Shown piece after piece: positions 53,296-62,362 of a stretch of DNA of 64,000 nucleotides. Below the pieces are notes generated by a model. The model was not told the origin of the DNA. It did not search any database and worked only from the letters and a program-made list of their open reading frames with translations. Within the stretch, counting starts at the first letter, position 1, and each line of letters starts with the position of its first letter. The stretch covers positions 1 through 64,000 of the forward strand of contig NZ_JAGPXY010000001.1 of assembly GCF_018070325.1 (NCBI RefSeq). The letters run 5' to 3'. Made by a program: the position numbers and the translations under genes. Source of the stretch: Micromonospora sp. H61 (GTDB taxonomy: Bacteria; Actinomycetota; Actinomycetes; Mycobacteriales; Micromonosporaceae).

Positions 53296-53972
53296 CCACC
53301 GAACCCCTGTCGGACGCGCCGACCCTGGTGGAAGACCTCCTGCTGCTCCTGTTCCAACCCAGGTCCGGGACCATCGCGGGAGAGAACACCCTTTTCTACG
53401 TCCTCGGCGGAGCCGTTCTCGCGGACCTCGCCCTCGGCGACCATCTGACCGCGGCGGACCGGGGGCGGCTCAGGAGCGTGGCGGGTCACCCACCGTCGGA
53501 TGGCCTCCTACGCCCGGCGTGGGACTACCTCGCCGAGAAACCGAGGGGGGTGCAGACGGCCCTGGCCGCTATCGGTCCCGCCCTGCGTCAGCCGGTGCTG
53601 GAGCGGCTCATCGCACGAGGCGACATCGACCAGGAGCCCCGTAAGGTGCTCGGCCTGTTCCGGACGACGGCCCTGCGGGAGGGCAGGACCGAACGACGGT
53701 CCCGCCTACTCGCCGACGTTCGGCAGGTTCTCGTGGACGGCGCGGAGCCGCAGGCCCGTGTCGCCGCGCTCGCGGCGCTGCTCTCGGCGAGCGGAACGCT
53801 CCCGCAGTTCGACCGCGAGATCCCGTGGACGTCATCGGTGATCAGCCGGGCCAAGGAACTCGAGCGAGGCAACTGGGGTGCCGACGCCGCGTCGGCAGCC
53901 GTGACCCGCACCGTGACTGCCACCGTCGTCAACAGCGCCATCGCGGCCATCACAGTGCTTCCTCGAAGCTAG
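53292..53972 (+). CDS. GPP34 (GOLPH3/Vps74-like) phosphoinositide-binding-fold protein
   Basis: 226 aa. Begins TLVEDLLLLLFQPRSGTIAG and continues VLGGAVLADLALGDHL, the GPP34 signature shared with eukaryotic GOLPH3. In actinobacteria the role is unknown, possibly membrane association. Translationally coupled to the ABC-2 permease, so it may serve the exporter or report on membrane lipids. Confidence 0.87.
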   Translation: MTTEPLSDAPTLVEDLLLLLFQPRSGTIAGENTLFYVLGGAVLADLALGDHLTAADRGRLRSVAGHPPSDGLLRPAWDYLAEKPRGVQTALAAIGPALRQPVLERLIARGDIDQEPRKVLGLFRTTALREGRTERRSRLLADVRQVLVDGAEPQARVAALAALLSASGTLPQFDREIPWTSSVISRAKELERGNWGADAASAAVTRTVTATVVNSAIAAITVLPRS

Positions 53973-53994
53973 GGCGCGCGAGACCAGACCGGTC

Positions 53995-54240
53995 CAGTCA
54001 TTGTCAGCCGGGCTACACACCCTTGCCTCTGACATCCAGGTTCGGGCCGCCGGGGTGGCGCGCATCGACCACATGCTCCGGTCCGGACTCGTCCGGGCGC
54101 TCAACGGCAATCTGCCCCTCCCGTAGGTGATGGGATTGGAGGCCGCCGGTGACGTGCTCGCGGTCGGCGCCGGCGTCACCGGCATCGCGGTGGGCGACGC
54201 GGTGTTCGGGTTCGCGCTCAGCGGTGCCGGCGGCCTCCGT
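53995..54240 (+). pseudogene. Fragment of an MDR (quinone oxidoreductase-type) dehydrogenase
   Basis: In one frame the translation reads SDIQVRAAGVARIDHMLRSG ... NLPLP, stop (TAG at 54121), VMGLEAAGDVLAVGAGVTGI ... VGDAVFGFAL, which is the N-terminal GroES-like part of zinc-type alcohol dehydrogenases. There is no start, an in-frame stop, and the rest of the gene is gone, so this is a decayed copy. Confidence 0.6.
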
Positions 54241-54281
54241 ACGACCGCCGGACGTGTGCGGGTCGGTGGAAGTTTCTACGC

Positions 54282-55484
54282 TCACTGCCTGGAGTTGGCC
54301 GGGTGCGGTCGTTCGGGCGGTTTCCCCTTGGCGTGGACGGCGTCGGAAGCGGCGATGCCGGCGAGGACGATGACGGCGGTGACGGCCACGGCCAGCGGCG
54401 GCAAAAAGATCATGAGCGGCGACGCGCCGGCAAGCGTCAGAGCGCCGACGATCCGAGAGCGGGACACCCGGGCGAACACGGCATGTTCCAACAAGGCTCG
54501 CCCGATCAGGAAGAGCATCGGTCCGCCGAGGACAACGAGGATCCACGCCGCGTTGGTGTGCCCGAACGGATGTTCGATCACGATCTCGTATCCGACGGCA
54601 ACGGCGACGATCCCGGCCACCATGAGTACGTGCGCGAGAAAAGCCTCCCGAATGAGGTGCGCGGGCCGCGCGGCGGCTCTGATGGCTTCGGGCAACAACT
54701 GACCCGACCTGAAGACGTAGACGCGAAACAGCAGCACAGTGGTGATGAATGAAACCGCGAAGGCTGCTGCGGCTCCGCCGTGCCGGAACGACGTGTCGCT
54801 GTAGGCCGAGCCGGTCGTCAAAATCAGTTCACCGAGAGCGATGATGAAGAATTGTCGGTAGCGCTCGGACAGGTATTCGGCCAGGACGGGCCACTGCCGT
54901 TGGGTGGGGCGGGACCACGGCGCGGGATAGAACAGCAGCAGTGCCGCGCCGTCGATGGCGATCGCGAGCGTCCACAACAGGCTGCGGGCCAGGTCCGTCA
55001 CGATCGCGCCGGCGATCCACGGCACTGCCGACAGCGTGAACCAGAAGAACACCCCGGCCGCTCGGCGCTGAGCCTCGTGGCCGCGCAACATCGGGACGAT
55101 GATCAGCCCACGGATGATGTGGACGGCGACGTACGCGCCAGCGAAGGCCAGACTTCTGTCACCGAACGCGTGCGGCACCGCGACCGCCATCACCAGCGCG
55201 CCGAGCATGGCCGTGTAGACCAGCACCTGAAGTTGCGGCCGCTGCGGATCGTAGAGGTCGGTGACCCACGCCGTGACGAACCACAGCACCATGAAGGCCA
55301 GCAGCAACAGCAGCGTCTCGCCGACGTCGATGAGGACGACGCGCTGCTCGGTAAGCTCCTCGACCAGCCGCTGTGAGACCCGATTGAGGGCAAAGATGAA
55401 GACCAGGTCGAAGAAGAGTTCCAGAAGGCTCGGCCGCTGCGGTTGCCCGGGTTTTCGAAGCAGCGCTGCTGCCCTTGTCGACAT
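54282..55484 (-). CDS. ltrA: LtrA-family membrane protein
   Basis: 400 aa, about ten to twelve TM helices. LLELFFDLVFIFALNRVSQR at the N-terminus and FFIIALGELILTTGSAYSD are hallmarks of the low-temperature-requirement A family. Start is the ATG at 55484, where family homology begins; upstream in-frame codons are not convincing. Function in actinobacteria is unknown. Confidence 0.9.
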   Translation of the reverse strand: MSTRAAALLRKPGQPQRPSLLELFFDLVFIFALNRVSQRLVEELTEQRVVLIDVGETLLLLLAFMVLWFVTAWVTDLYDPQRPQLQVLVYTAMLGALVMAVAVPHAFGDRSLAFAGAYVAVHIIRGLIIVPMLRGHEAQRRAAGVFFWFTLSAVPWIAGAIVTDLARSLLWTLAIAIDGAALLLFYPAPWSRPTQRQWPVLAEYLSERYRQFFIIALGELILTTGSAYSDTSFRHGGAAAAFAVSFITTVLLFRVYVFRSGQLLPEAIRAAARPAHLIREAFLAHVLMVAGIVAVAVGYEIVIEHPFGHTNAAWILVVLGGPMLFLIGRALLEHAVFARVSRSRIVGALTLAGASPLMIFLPPLAVAVTAVIVLAGIAASDAVHAKGKPPERPHPANSRQ

Positions 55485-55747
55485 GGGCCGCCCATTCCTG
55501 CCGGCTTCGCCTATCCGGGTATTGGTACCACGCCGCGCGGGTCGTCGAGTCGATACCCGAAGAATGCCGGTGGACCGCACACCTTTCGACGGCAGCAGGC
55601 CCGAGGCCCCCCATGGACTCGCACTGCTCAGAAGTTCGGTTACGAGTAGCGGACAGCCGACACCAGAGCGCGATGTAGCCGACTGTGACCATCAGATCAC
55701 TACGCGCACACTCCTCTCCGACATGTTCCCGTCGACTGGAGGAACAG

Positions 55748-56833
55748 ATGCGTCTCCGATCGTTAGTCACCACGGCACTGGCCGCCGTCCTGGCCGTCGG
55801 CGCACTCGCGCCGCCGGCGCCGGCAGCGGCGGCCACCGCCGACCGCTGGGGCTTCGCGTACGTCAAGGACCCGACCGTGCCGGCCTGGACGGTGCTGGAC
55901 ACCAGCCGGCAGTGGGGTAGCTGGAAGACCGCGTTCCCGGCCGCCTGGGCCGACGGCATCAAGCTCGCGCCCGGCCGTTTCCAGGTCCGCTTCCCGCAGA
56001 TCGGTGCCAGCTCACGGGGTGTGCCGCACGTGACCCCGGTGAACCGGACCGGTCACTACTGCGAGGTGGTCCGCTGGTTCCAGTCCGGCGCCGACGAGAT
56101 CGTCGACGTGCAGTGCCACAAGCCGGGCGGTACGCGCGACGACACCCCGTTCACAGTGCTCTGGACGACCAGCTCGGGTGTGCTGCCCGCCGCTACTGCC
56201 CACGCGTACGTGCAGTGGAGCAGCGGGCTGGTGGCGCAGTCGTACAACTCCACCGGCGTCGTGAACACTGTCGGGCCGCTGGGCGTCGGGCAGTACCTGG
56301 TGCGGCTGCCCGGGGTGGGGTTGGCCGGTCTGCTCGCCGGCAACGTGCAGGTCACCGCCGTGCAGCCGAACGCCGGCCCTCGCCGCTGCAAGGTCTACTC
56401 CTGGAGTGCGGTCGGCACCGGCGTGCAGGTGTACGTCTTCTGCTACGACCAGGCAGGCGCGTTCATCAACACCGACTTCGTCCTCTCGTACCACCGTCGG
56501 CGGCCGGTGATCGGCTCCCTCGGCCCGCCCTCGTACTTCGGCTACCTGGGTACCGCCGTCGGCGGGCCGACCAACGACAACTCGGTGCTCGGCGTCGGCG
56601 CGAACACTGTGGCACCGCTGGCGCCCGCCGGCCGCTACCTGGCGACCTTCCCGCAGGTCGGCCTCAAGGAGACGCACGCCCAGGTGGTGGCGCAGGGCAC
56701 CGGTAGCAACTACTGCCACCTCACCCAACCCTGGCCGTACACCACAAACGCCGACGTCGACGTCATCTGCTTCGACAACGCCGGCGTCGTCACCCCGCAC
56801 CGCTTCCTGGCCACCTTCACCTCCCGGCTCTGA
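55748..56833 (+). CDS. Secreted triple-repeat protein of unknown function
   Basis: 361 aa. Signal peptide ends AAAA around residue 30. Three repeats of ~95-105 aa, each with G.(F/Y)...(F/L)P.(I/V)G, then a Cys, then a V-x-V-x-C-(F/Y/H) strand and a closing F...(W/Y/F) strand: GRFQVRFPQIG, GQYLVRLPGVG and GRYLATFPQVG start the cores. The paired cysteines suggest one disulfide per repeat. Start ATG with GGAGGAACAG. No family recognised. Confidence 0.8.
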   Translation: MRLRSLVTTALAAVLAVGALAPPAPAAAATADRWGFAYVKDPTVPAWTVLDTSRQWGSWKTAFPAAWADGIKLAPGRFQVRFPQIGASSRGVPHVTPVNRTGHYCEVVRWFQSGADEIVDVQCHKPGGTRDDTPFTVLWTTSSGVLPAATAHAYVQWSSGLVAQSYNSTGVVNTVGPLGVGQYLVRLPGVGLAGLLAGNVQVTAVQPNAGPRRCKVYSWSAVGTGVQVYVFCYDQAGAFINTDFVLSYHRRRPVIGSLGPPSYFGYLGTAVGGPTNDNSVLGVGANTVAPLAPAGRYLATFPQVGLKETHAQVVAQGTGSNYCHLTQPWPYTTNADVDVICFDNAGVVTPHRFLATFTSRL

Positions 56834-56840
56834 CGTCGGG

Positions 56841-56879
56841 CCGCGCCGGTGGTGGCGGTTTCCGCTGCTGCCGGCGCGG
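56841..56879 (+). terminator. Hairpin after the triple-repeat protein
   Basis: CCGCGCCGG / CCGGCGCGG, perfect 9-bp stem, 21-nt loop, eight bases after the stop. Confidence 0.6.
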
Positions 56880-57026
56880 TCAAGGGCCAGCACTCGTGGT
56901 AAGTCCGCTGAGTCTTCGGGATCCGGCGGACCCGAGTGTCTAGAACCCGGTGCCTTGCGCAGCCCGCCTGGTTTGTTCATCGAAGCGTCGCGATGCCGAG
57001 GCCACAGTCAATTCGTGGCCGCCAGA

Positions 57027-57605
57027 TCATCGTCCTGCCAACTCAAGACACCCACGACAATCTTCCCGTTCGGACCAGCTTCGTCGCTTCAGGTCGGCCG
57101 GCTCCAACCGGGCCTGGTCGAACTCTGTGCGCACCGCCATCCGGAACTGCCAGATCGCCTCGGCGAACTCGTGGTATGCGCGGTGGTACTCCCCCGACGA
57201 GAGCGTCACGCCGGATCGGATCGCGTTCCGCACCCCGATCAACCCCTGGTAGGCCATCTCCCCGGCTTTGACGATCTCTTTGGTACCGGCGACGAGTAGA
57301 CGTTCTCGCGCGGTAAACACGTTCGACTCGTGGACAACGCGGCTGGCGGAACGGAGACCGTGTGACGGGTCCTCGCCGCTTTGGGCGATCTCCCGGAGCG
57401 CGCTGTGGGCTGTGTCGAGCGCCACGGCAAAGTCCAGGTAATAGCCGATGCGCTCCCCCTCACGGCCGCGTCGACGTTCGGCACGGTTGTGCTGTACCTC
57501 GACGCTCACCGCACTGGCGAGGGCAATAGCGGCTCCGCAGATCGCACCGACGAATGGTATCCATTCCACGTCTTCAGTCTCCGCCGACGATGTCCGGCCC
57601 ACCAT
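57027..57605 (-). CDS. TM-anchored member of a two-protein family with shared C-terminal domain
   Basis: 192 aa. One N-terminal TM helix (WIPFVGAICGAAIALASAVS) then ~150 cytoplasmic residues related to the C-terminal half of the HTH protein upstream: RERLLVAGTKEIVKAGE, VRNAIRSG, YHRAYHEFAEAIWQFRMAVR, RRSWSEREDCRGC. Both end in a CxxC. ATG with AGGAAC upstream. Unknown family and function. Confidence 0.75.
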   Translation of the reverse strand: MVGRTSSAETEDVEWIPFVGAICGAAIALASAVSVEVQHNRAERRRGREGERIGYYLDFAVALDTAHSALREIAQSGEDPSHGLRSASRVVHESNVFTARERLLVAGTKEIVKAGEMAYQGLIGVRNAIRSGVTLSSGEYHRAYHEFAEAIWQFRMAVRTEFDQARLEPADLKRRSWSEREDCRGCLELAGR

Positions 57606-57753
57606 GTGTTCCTGTCTCCGGTATGACTGGGGTCAGGAAACACCGGCGGAGGGTGTTGCCGGAATCGTGGCCGGATTACCGTGTATCCAGACGACACAGA
57701 GACCCGCCTTACTGGCCTCTCTGCGCGTCGCCCAATGCCGTCACCACCGGGTC

Positions 57754-58581
57754 TTACGCGGAGGGAAATCCCTGCTGCTCACAGTCGCGGCACCGTTCAC
57801 GGTCCGACCAGTCTCGCCGGCCGATCGCATCCGGGGTCAACGGCGACTGCCCCAGGTCGGCCCGCAAAGCCATCCGGAAGGTCCACAGCGCCTCGGCGAA
57901 CGGGTGGTAGACCTGATGGTAGGCCGCCTCCTCTAAACGCGCCCCGGTCCGGATCGCGTCCCGAACCGCGATGAGCCGCAGGAACGCCGCTTCGGCCGCG
58001 CTCACCAACGGCACGGTGCCCAGCACGAGGAGCCGCTCACGGAGCGCGTACACCCGTGCGTCATGGAGCACGTCATTGGCTGGGTCACGTCGGGCCGAGG
58101 GCGGCAGGTCGGCACGGGCGACGGCGCGCAGGGCATTGTGCGCTTCGTCGAGAGCGAGCATGAACGCGACGGCAGTGCCCGACGAAACCGGCAGCTCAGC
58201 CTCGGCGAATGGCTCGTCGGTGCGGTGCTGAGATGTCGCGACGTCGCGGCGACGCTGGCGAGGCAACCCGAGCGGCGCCTCCCGCGCGGGATCGCGTGGC
58301 TCCGTCCGTTCGGGCGGGTGCGGGTCACGCGGCTGCGTCCGCGCAAGCTTGGCCAACGCGCCGCCGGTCCCAAGCGCCTCGTCGCAACGCTCCGCCAACT
58401 GGATGTTGCCCGGTGCGCGGCCTGTCTCCACCTTGCTGAGATAGCCGCGGCTGTAGTTGACTTTTCGAGCGAGCCCGGAAAGAGACAGCCCGGCGGCCTT
58501 ACGGCGTCGGCGGAGGCACTCTCCCAGCCGTTCTACGGTGTCGTTAGGCGGTTCGAATTCCTCGTCGCGCGCGGCCATCAT
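57754..58581 (-). CDS. XRE-HTH protein with the same unknown C-terminal domain
   Basis: 275 aa from the first of two tandem ATGs (58581, 58578). XRE-type helix-turn-helix ~12-70 (LGECLRRRRKAAGLSLSGLA, KVNYSRGYLSKVETGR), a charged Pro/Arg-rich linker, and a C-terminal domain ~145-275 shared with the protein at 57027 (RERLLVLGTVPLVSAAE, VRDAIRTG, YHQVYHPFAEALWTFRMALR, RRDWSDRERCRDC). A soluble DNA-binding and a membrane-anchored paralogue side by side suggest hetero-oligomerisation through the shared domain. Confidence 0.8.
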   Translation of the reverse strand: MMAARDEEFEPPNDTVERLGECLRRRRKAAGLSLSGLARKVNYSRGYLSKVETGRAPGNIQLAERCDEALGTGGALAKLARTQPRDPHPPERTEPRDPAREAPLGLPRQRRRDVATSQHRTDEPFAEAELPVSSGTAVAFMLALDEAHNALRAVARADLPPSARRDPANDVLHDARVYALRERLLVLGTVPLVSAAEAAFLRLIAVRDAIRTGARLEEAAYHQVYHPFAEALWTFRMALRADLGQSPLTPDAIGRRDWSDRERCRDCEQQGFPSA

Positions 58582-58684
58582 GGCGCAGCGTCGCCTTGGC
58601 AGGACACATCGTAACTGTATCAAGGTCGACCTTCGTACGGCGGTGGTCCGGCGGCGGGAGGTGACGGCCGGACCACCGCCACGA

Positions 58685-59038
58685 TCAGCACACGGGCGTC
58701 GACACCTGGGCCGCGACCAGCGAGGAGTGGATGAAGCCGCCCGTCGGGGCACTCACCCTGAACCAGCGGTTGGACGCGTAGTTGGAACTCGGCGGGTAGA
58801 CCCACTGGGTATCGGTCCAGCAGACCATCGTGACGGACGTGCCGTTGCCGTAGTACCCGTTGGACGAGCACCCGGTGTTGGCGCAGCTTCGGATGTTGGC
58901 ACCTCCGGAGTTCGAACTGATGTATGGACCGGCGGCGGATGCCGGCACACTCGTCGCCGCCACGAGTGCCCCGGCCGCACCGACGATCGCGGTCATCCGC
59001 CCGAGACGGCGGCGGAAGGCAACCCTGGTTTCTGACAT
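58685..59038 (-). CDS. Secreted SH3-like peptide
   Basis: 117 aa. Signal peptide ends ASA, then a bacterial SH3-like core: GGANIRSCANTGCSSNGYYG, GTSVTMVCWTD, RWFRVSAPTGGFIHSSLV. Such domains often bind peptidoglycan. ATG; preceded by GGAGAGTGCG. 103 bp upstream of the HTH gene on the same strand. Confidence 0.85.
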   Translation of the reverse strand: MSETRVAFRRRLGRMTAIVGAAGALVAATSVPASAAGPYISSNSGGANIRSCANTGCSSNGYYGNGTSVTMVCWTDTQWVYPPSSNYASNRWFRVSAPTGGFIHSSLVAAQVSTPVC

Positions 59039-59162
59039 CGCGCACTCTCCTCTGCACTCTGGGCTGGTAGGAGGACCAGCCGACTGCCATGAGCGTCAAC
59101 CGTCCGAACCTCTTTCCGGAACGTGTTTCCTGTTGCATCCGACAGGAGGAGACAGCGCACGT

Positions 59163-60356
59163 TCATCTCCGCTGAAGCCTGGCCGCCCGGATCGCGGATC
59201 CGAGCGTCGCGACCGTCGCTGACCAGGAGAAGCGGTGGAGCAGCCGCTCGCGCAGGCGGTGGATCTCGGCGAAGGCGGTGGGCAGGTCGTCCAATACTCG
59301 CTGCACCGCCTTTGACCACGTCCGAATATCGCGGTCACGGTCGTCGGTGATGTCAACGATCAAACTGTCAGCGGAGGCGCCCAGTTGTTCCCGCAGCAAC
59401 TCCGCCAGCCCGCTCTGCGCGCTGACGAGGATCGGGGTGCCCACCGCGAGCGCCTCCCACGCCGCCAGACCGAAGCCTTCAGCCCGGGAAGGCATCAGGC
59501 ACAGCGCTGCACGCCGAAGGTCCCGGCGCACCGCCACACCGTCCTCCGAGAACGGGCGTACGTCGACTCGGCCTCGGGCCAGGTTGGTAAGGCCGACGAG
59601 CGTGGCGCGCACCTGCTCGCACTGCTCGGCTGGGGCGCCGCGAACGTACAGCAGCGGAGCCAGGCGGTCGGGCCTGTGCGGCAGGCTGGCGACAGCGCCA
59701 GCCGCGATGTCGAGGCCCTTGAGTTCTATGTCTCCGGTACGACCGAGGACCATCACATTCGCGCGTACCGGAATCCGGCGTGCCCGGTCGAGGGGGTCCG
59801 GGTCGAGACCTGGGTCGAGGCGGTGCACAGGGCGACCCCCGTAGCCGTCGTCGAGGAGGTGTGTGGCGTACCGGGCCAGACGGGGCCCCACGCCGACGAC
59901 GACGTCAGACTGTCCCGCAAGATCAACGGTGTATGCCTCGCGCGCCTCCACCCGGGCAGACGCCTCACCGCTACCCTTGTACGGTTCGATCTCAGCAGGG
60001 GCGGTGTGCACTATGTGGACCATCGCGGCGGCACCGAAGTTACGGGCATAGAGCCAGCCGATATGCCCGGTCACGCGGTCATGCCCTACAACGACGTCGG
60101 GTTGCCGTGCGACGACCTCAGCAACTGGCAGGTGGAGATCCGGACCCGCAGGCGTGCGGTCGGCGACGAACAGCCGAACGCCATGTCGGGCGGCGTCCGC
60201 GCGCTCGGCATCCGTGGCCTGCGCGACAAGGCACAGCACAGCGTCGCCGCACTCGGCGAACGCGACGGCCAGGGCTCGGTTGAGCACGGAGATGCCACCT
60301 TTTGCAGGCGACCACTCGTCGCAAACGAACAAGATGGTCAGCGGTGTCTCGGTCAT
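59163..60356 (-). CDS. GT4-type glycosyltransferase
   Basis: 397 aa from the ATG at 60356 (MTETPLTILFVCDEWSPAKGG); a GTG at 60422 would add 22 residues that look non-homologous. GT-B fold: N-terminal VCDEWSPAKGGISVLNRALA, C-terminal donor site MPSRAEGFGLAAWEALAVGTP with the E-x7-E signature. Acceptor unknown. It is divergent from the TPR protein at 60425, 68 bp apart. Confidence 0.87.
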   Translation of the reverse strand: MTETPLTILFVCDEWSPAKGGISVLNRALAVAFAECGDAVLCLVAQATDAERADAARHGVRLFVADRTPAGPDLHLPVAEVVARQPDVVVGHDRVTGHIGWLYARNFGAAAMVHIVHTAPAEIEPYKGSGEASARVEAREAYTVDLAGQSDVVVGVGPRLARYATHLLDDGYGGRPVHRLDPGLDPDPLDRARRIPVRANVMVLGRTGDIELKGLDIAAGAVASLPHRPDRLAPLLYVRGAPAEQCEQVRATLVGLTNLARGRVDVRPFSEDGVAVRRDLRRAALCLMPSRAEGFGLAAWEALAVGTPILVSAQSGLAELLREQLGASADSLIVDITDDRDRDIRTWSKAVQRVLDDLPTAFAEIHRLRERLLHRFSWSATVATLGSAIRAARLQRR

Positions 60357-60424
60357 GGCGGCAGCCGACCAGCACAAAAGAATGAATTCAACACCGATCG
60401 AATGAAGATCGTTTGGAGTCACTG

Positions 60425-62149
60425 ATGCCGGATGAGGCGGCGTGGCGGACCATGGCCACCGGGCTGGTGACCGTCCGAGACGTCATTCGCAAGGTCAACC
60501 GCGGTTGCACCCGATCGGTCGAGCGCGCGGCGCTGGCCAAGGTCGCCGACAGCGCCGCGTTCGTGGGGCTCGGCCCGTCCTCACCGAACCGCGCGAGTTG
60601 GATCGTCGGACGCATCCGAGGTTGCCTCCTCGACCTCGAACGCGCCGTCGCCGAGGCAGCCGCGGACCGGGCGATCCGCTGTTGGGCCCGATACATCGAC
60701 GAGGGCCTGACACCTGTTGAGCTGTACGGCGCGTATCCCCACCTCATCCTGAACGACGTACCCACAGACAGGGCTACTGCCCAACGTCAACGCGTGCAGA
60801 GCCTCATGTGGGCTGGCGGCGCACGGGGGGACAAGGATTCCCTCCCGGGCGTCCTGAAACTCGCCGCCGAACTACGCACCGCGCTCTCTACGGATCTACC
60901 CGACGGACCCCGAATGGACGCCACGACCTTCGGATACGAGTGGGAGCGCCTCGCTACCGCGGCACCGGATGGCCGTGACCTACTCCAGGTGCTGGCCCGG
61001 CTGGCTCCGGGCAACCCGTTCCCGAACTCGCTGCTGCGCGAGGCGGGTGACTGTTTACCCGGCCGCGCCGAGGTCGCATGCGCTTCCCCAGCCGCGCTAC
61101 GAGAGGCGTACACAGCGCTGCGGACCCGGGGCCTGCTGGACACAGATGGCGATCGCGTATCAGTGCCGGCGAATATCGCCGTCCACGTGAGAGAACAGGT
61201 GACGCCTCAGCAGGATGCCCACTGGACCGCTGCCGTGCTGCGTTTCCTCACCCATGCGCTGCGGCCCGACACCCACCACAGCGACTCATGGACGGAGTGG
61301 GAGTTCGGGTACCCCCATGTGCTGGCCGTATGCCGGGAGGCGGAGCGGCACCAGGTGCAGTTGAGTGACGTTGCCTACCTACTCGACCGTGCATCGGTGT
61401 ATGTGCGCGAGGGTGTCGAGGACCCGGACGCGGCGACCGTTCTCGCGGAGCGCGCCGTCGCGATCGCCCTGGCCGTGCAGGATCGCGAGTTGACTGGCGA
61501 CAGCTTGGGAAATCTGGCACTGGCACACCGGGCCGCCAACCGGATAGCAGATGCCGTCCGTACCTCGACGGAGTCGCTGGACCACGTCGCCGCGACGTAC
61601 GGCACCGGCTGCGAGACGTACGCCGAGAGCCTTACAGTGCATGCCAACATCCTTGCCGTGGCAGGACGCGCTGCGGACGCCGGCCGGGCTCACGAGCAGG
61701 CGGTCGGAATCCTACGGACGTTGTACGGGACATGTTCGACGGACCACATTCGTGGGCTGCTGGTCGAGGCTCTCAACGACCACGCGGGACACCTGTTTAC
61801 CAGCGGTGCGCCTACCGCTGCCGCTCGGGAGCTGCTAGATGAGGCGAACAAGCTGGTGCGACGCGGCGATTACGGCTGGACGCAGATCACGTTGAACCTC
61901 GCCCGGGCATGCCGCGCGGCCGGTGATCTGCGTGAGGCACGCGACTACCTCGAATCTCTGCGGGAATACTGCGTCAAGACCAGACTCAGTGGGTCGACCA
62001 CCCACGTGTGCACAGTGGTGGACCTGGCCGAAATCTACAGCGATCTGGGCGACCCCCGCGCCGCCGCCACGTTGCGCGAGGCACACCGCCTTGACAACGC
62101 GCTGGCAAACGCCTTGGATCGGCCGCTGCGCCACGGCCGGAGCAGGTGA
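60425..62149 (+). CDS. TPR protein resembling a STAND regulator without NTPase
   Basis: 574 aa. The N-terminal ~160 residues are helical and unassigned (VRDVIRKVNRGCTRSVERAA). Around 170-265 is a winged-helix-like segment as found after NB-ARC domains (LLREAGDCLPGR, AYTALRTRGLLDTDGDRVSV), and the C-terminal ~300 residues are tetratricopeptide-type repeats (ALAHRAANRIADAVRTSTES). No P-loop (GxxxxGK) or Walker B is visible, so this looks like a STAND relative that has lost, or never had, its NTPase. ATG with GGAG six bases upstream. Confidence 0.75.
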   Translation: MPDEAAWRTMATGLVTVRDVIRKVNRGCTRSVERAALAKVADSAAFVGLGPSSPNRASWIVGRIRGCLLDLERAVAEAAADRAIRCWARYIDEGLTPVELYGAYPHLILNDVPTDRATAQRQRVQSLMWAGGARGDKDSLPGVLKLAAELRTALSTDLPDGPRMDATTFGYEWERLATAAPDGRDLLQVLARLAPGNPFPNSLLREAGDCLPGRAEVACASPAALREAYTALRTRGLLDTDGDRVSVPANIAVHVREQVTPQQDAHWTAAVLRFLTHALRPDTHHSDSWTEWEFGYPHVLAVCREAERHQVQLSDVAYLLDRASVYVREGVEDPDAATVLAERAVAIALAVQDRELTGDSLGNLALAHRAANRIADAVRTSTESLDHVAATYGTGCETYAESLTVHANILAVAGRAADAGRAHEQAVGILRTLYGTCSTDHIRGLLVEALNDHAGHLFTSGAPTAAARELLDEANKLVRRGDYGWTQITLNLARACRAAGDLREARDYLESLREYCVKTRLSGSTTHVCTVVDLAEIYSDLGDPRAAATLREAHRLDNALANALDRPLRHGRSR

Positions 62150-62271
62150 GACACGCCAGAGCGACCCGGCGTCCGACCACCAGGTGTCCCATGACCCACA
62201 CGCCGAGCCCCTGACCAGCGCCGCCAGACCCGAGCAGCATCCCGGCGAAGTTCGTCGGGTGTCGACAGCGA

Positions 62272-62322
62272 GACGGCCCGGCGATCGTCGGCCCTCCGCG
62301 GAGGGTTGATCGCCGGGCCGTC
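62272..62322. terminator. Nested bidirectional terminator
   Basis: Perfect 15-bp outer stem GACGGCCCGGCGATC / GATCGCCGGGCCGTC, whose 21-nt loop itself contains the palindrome CCCTCCGCGGAGGG (62292-62305). Sits between convergent genes. Confidence 0.85.
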
Positions 62323-62362
62323 CCGGTGGCGAGCCGTGCGCGGCGGCCCGCCGGTCAGCCGG

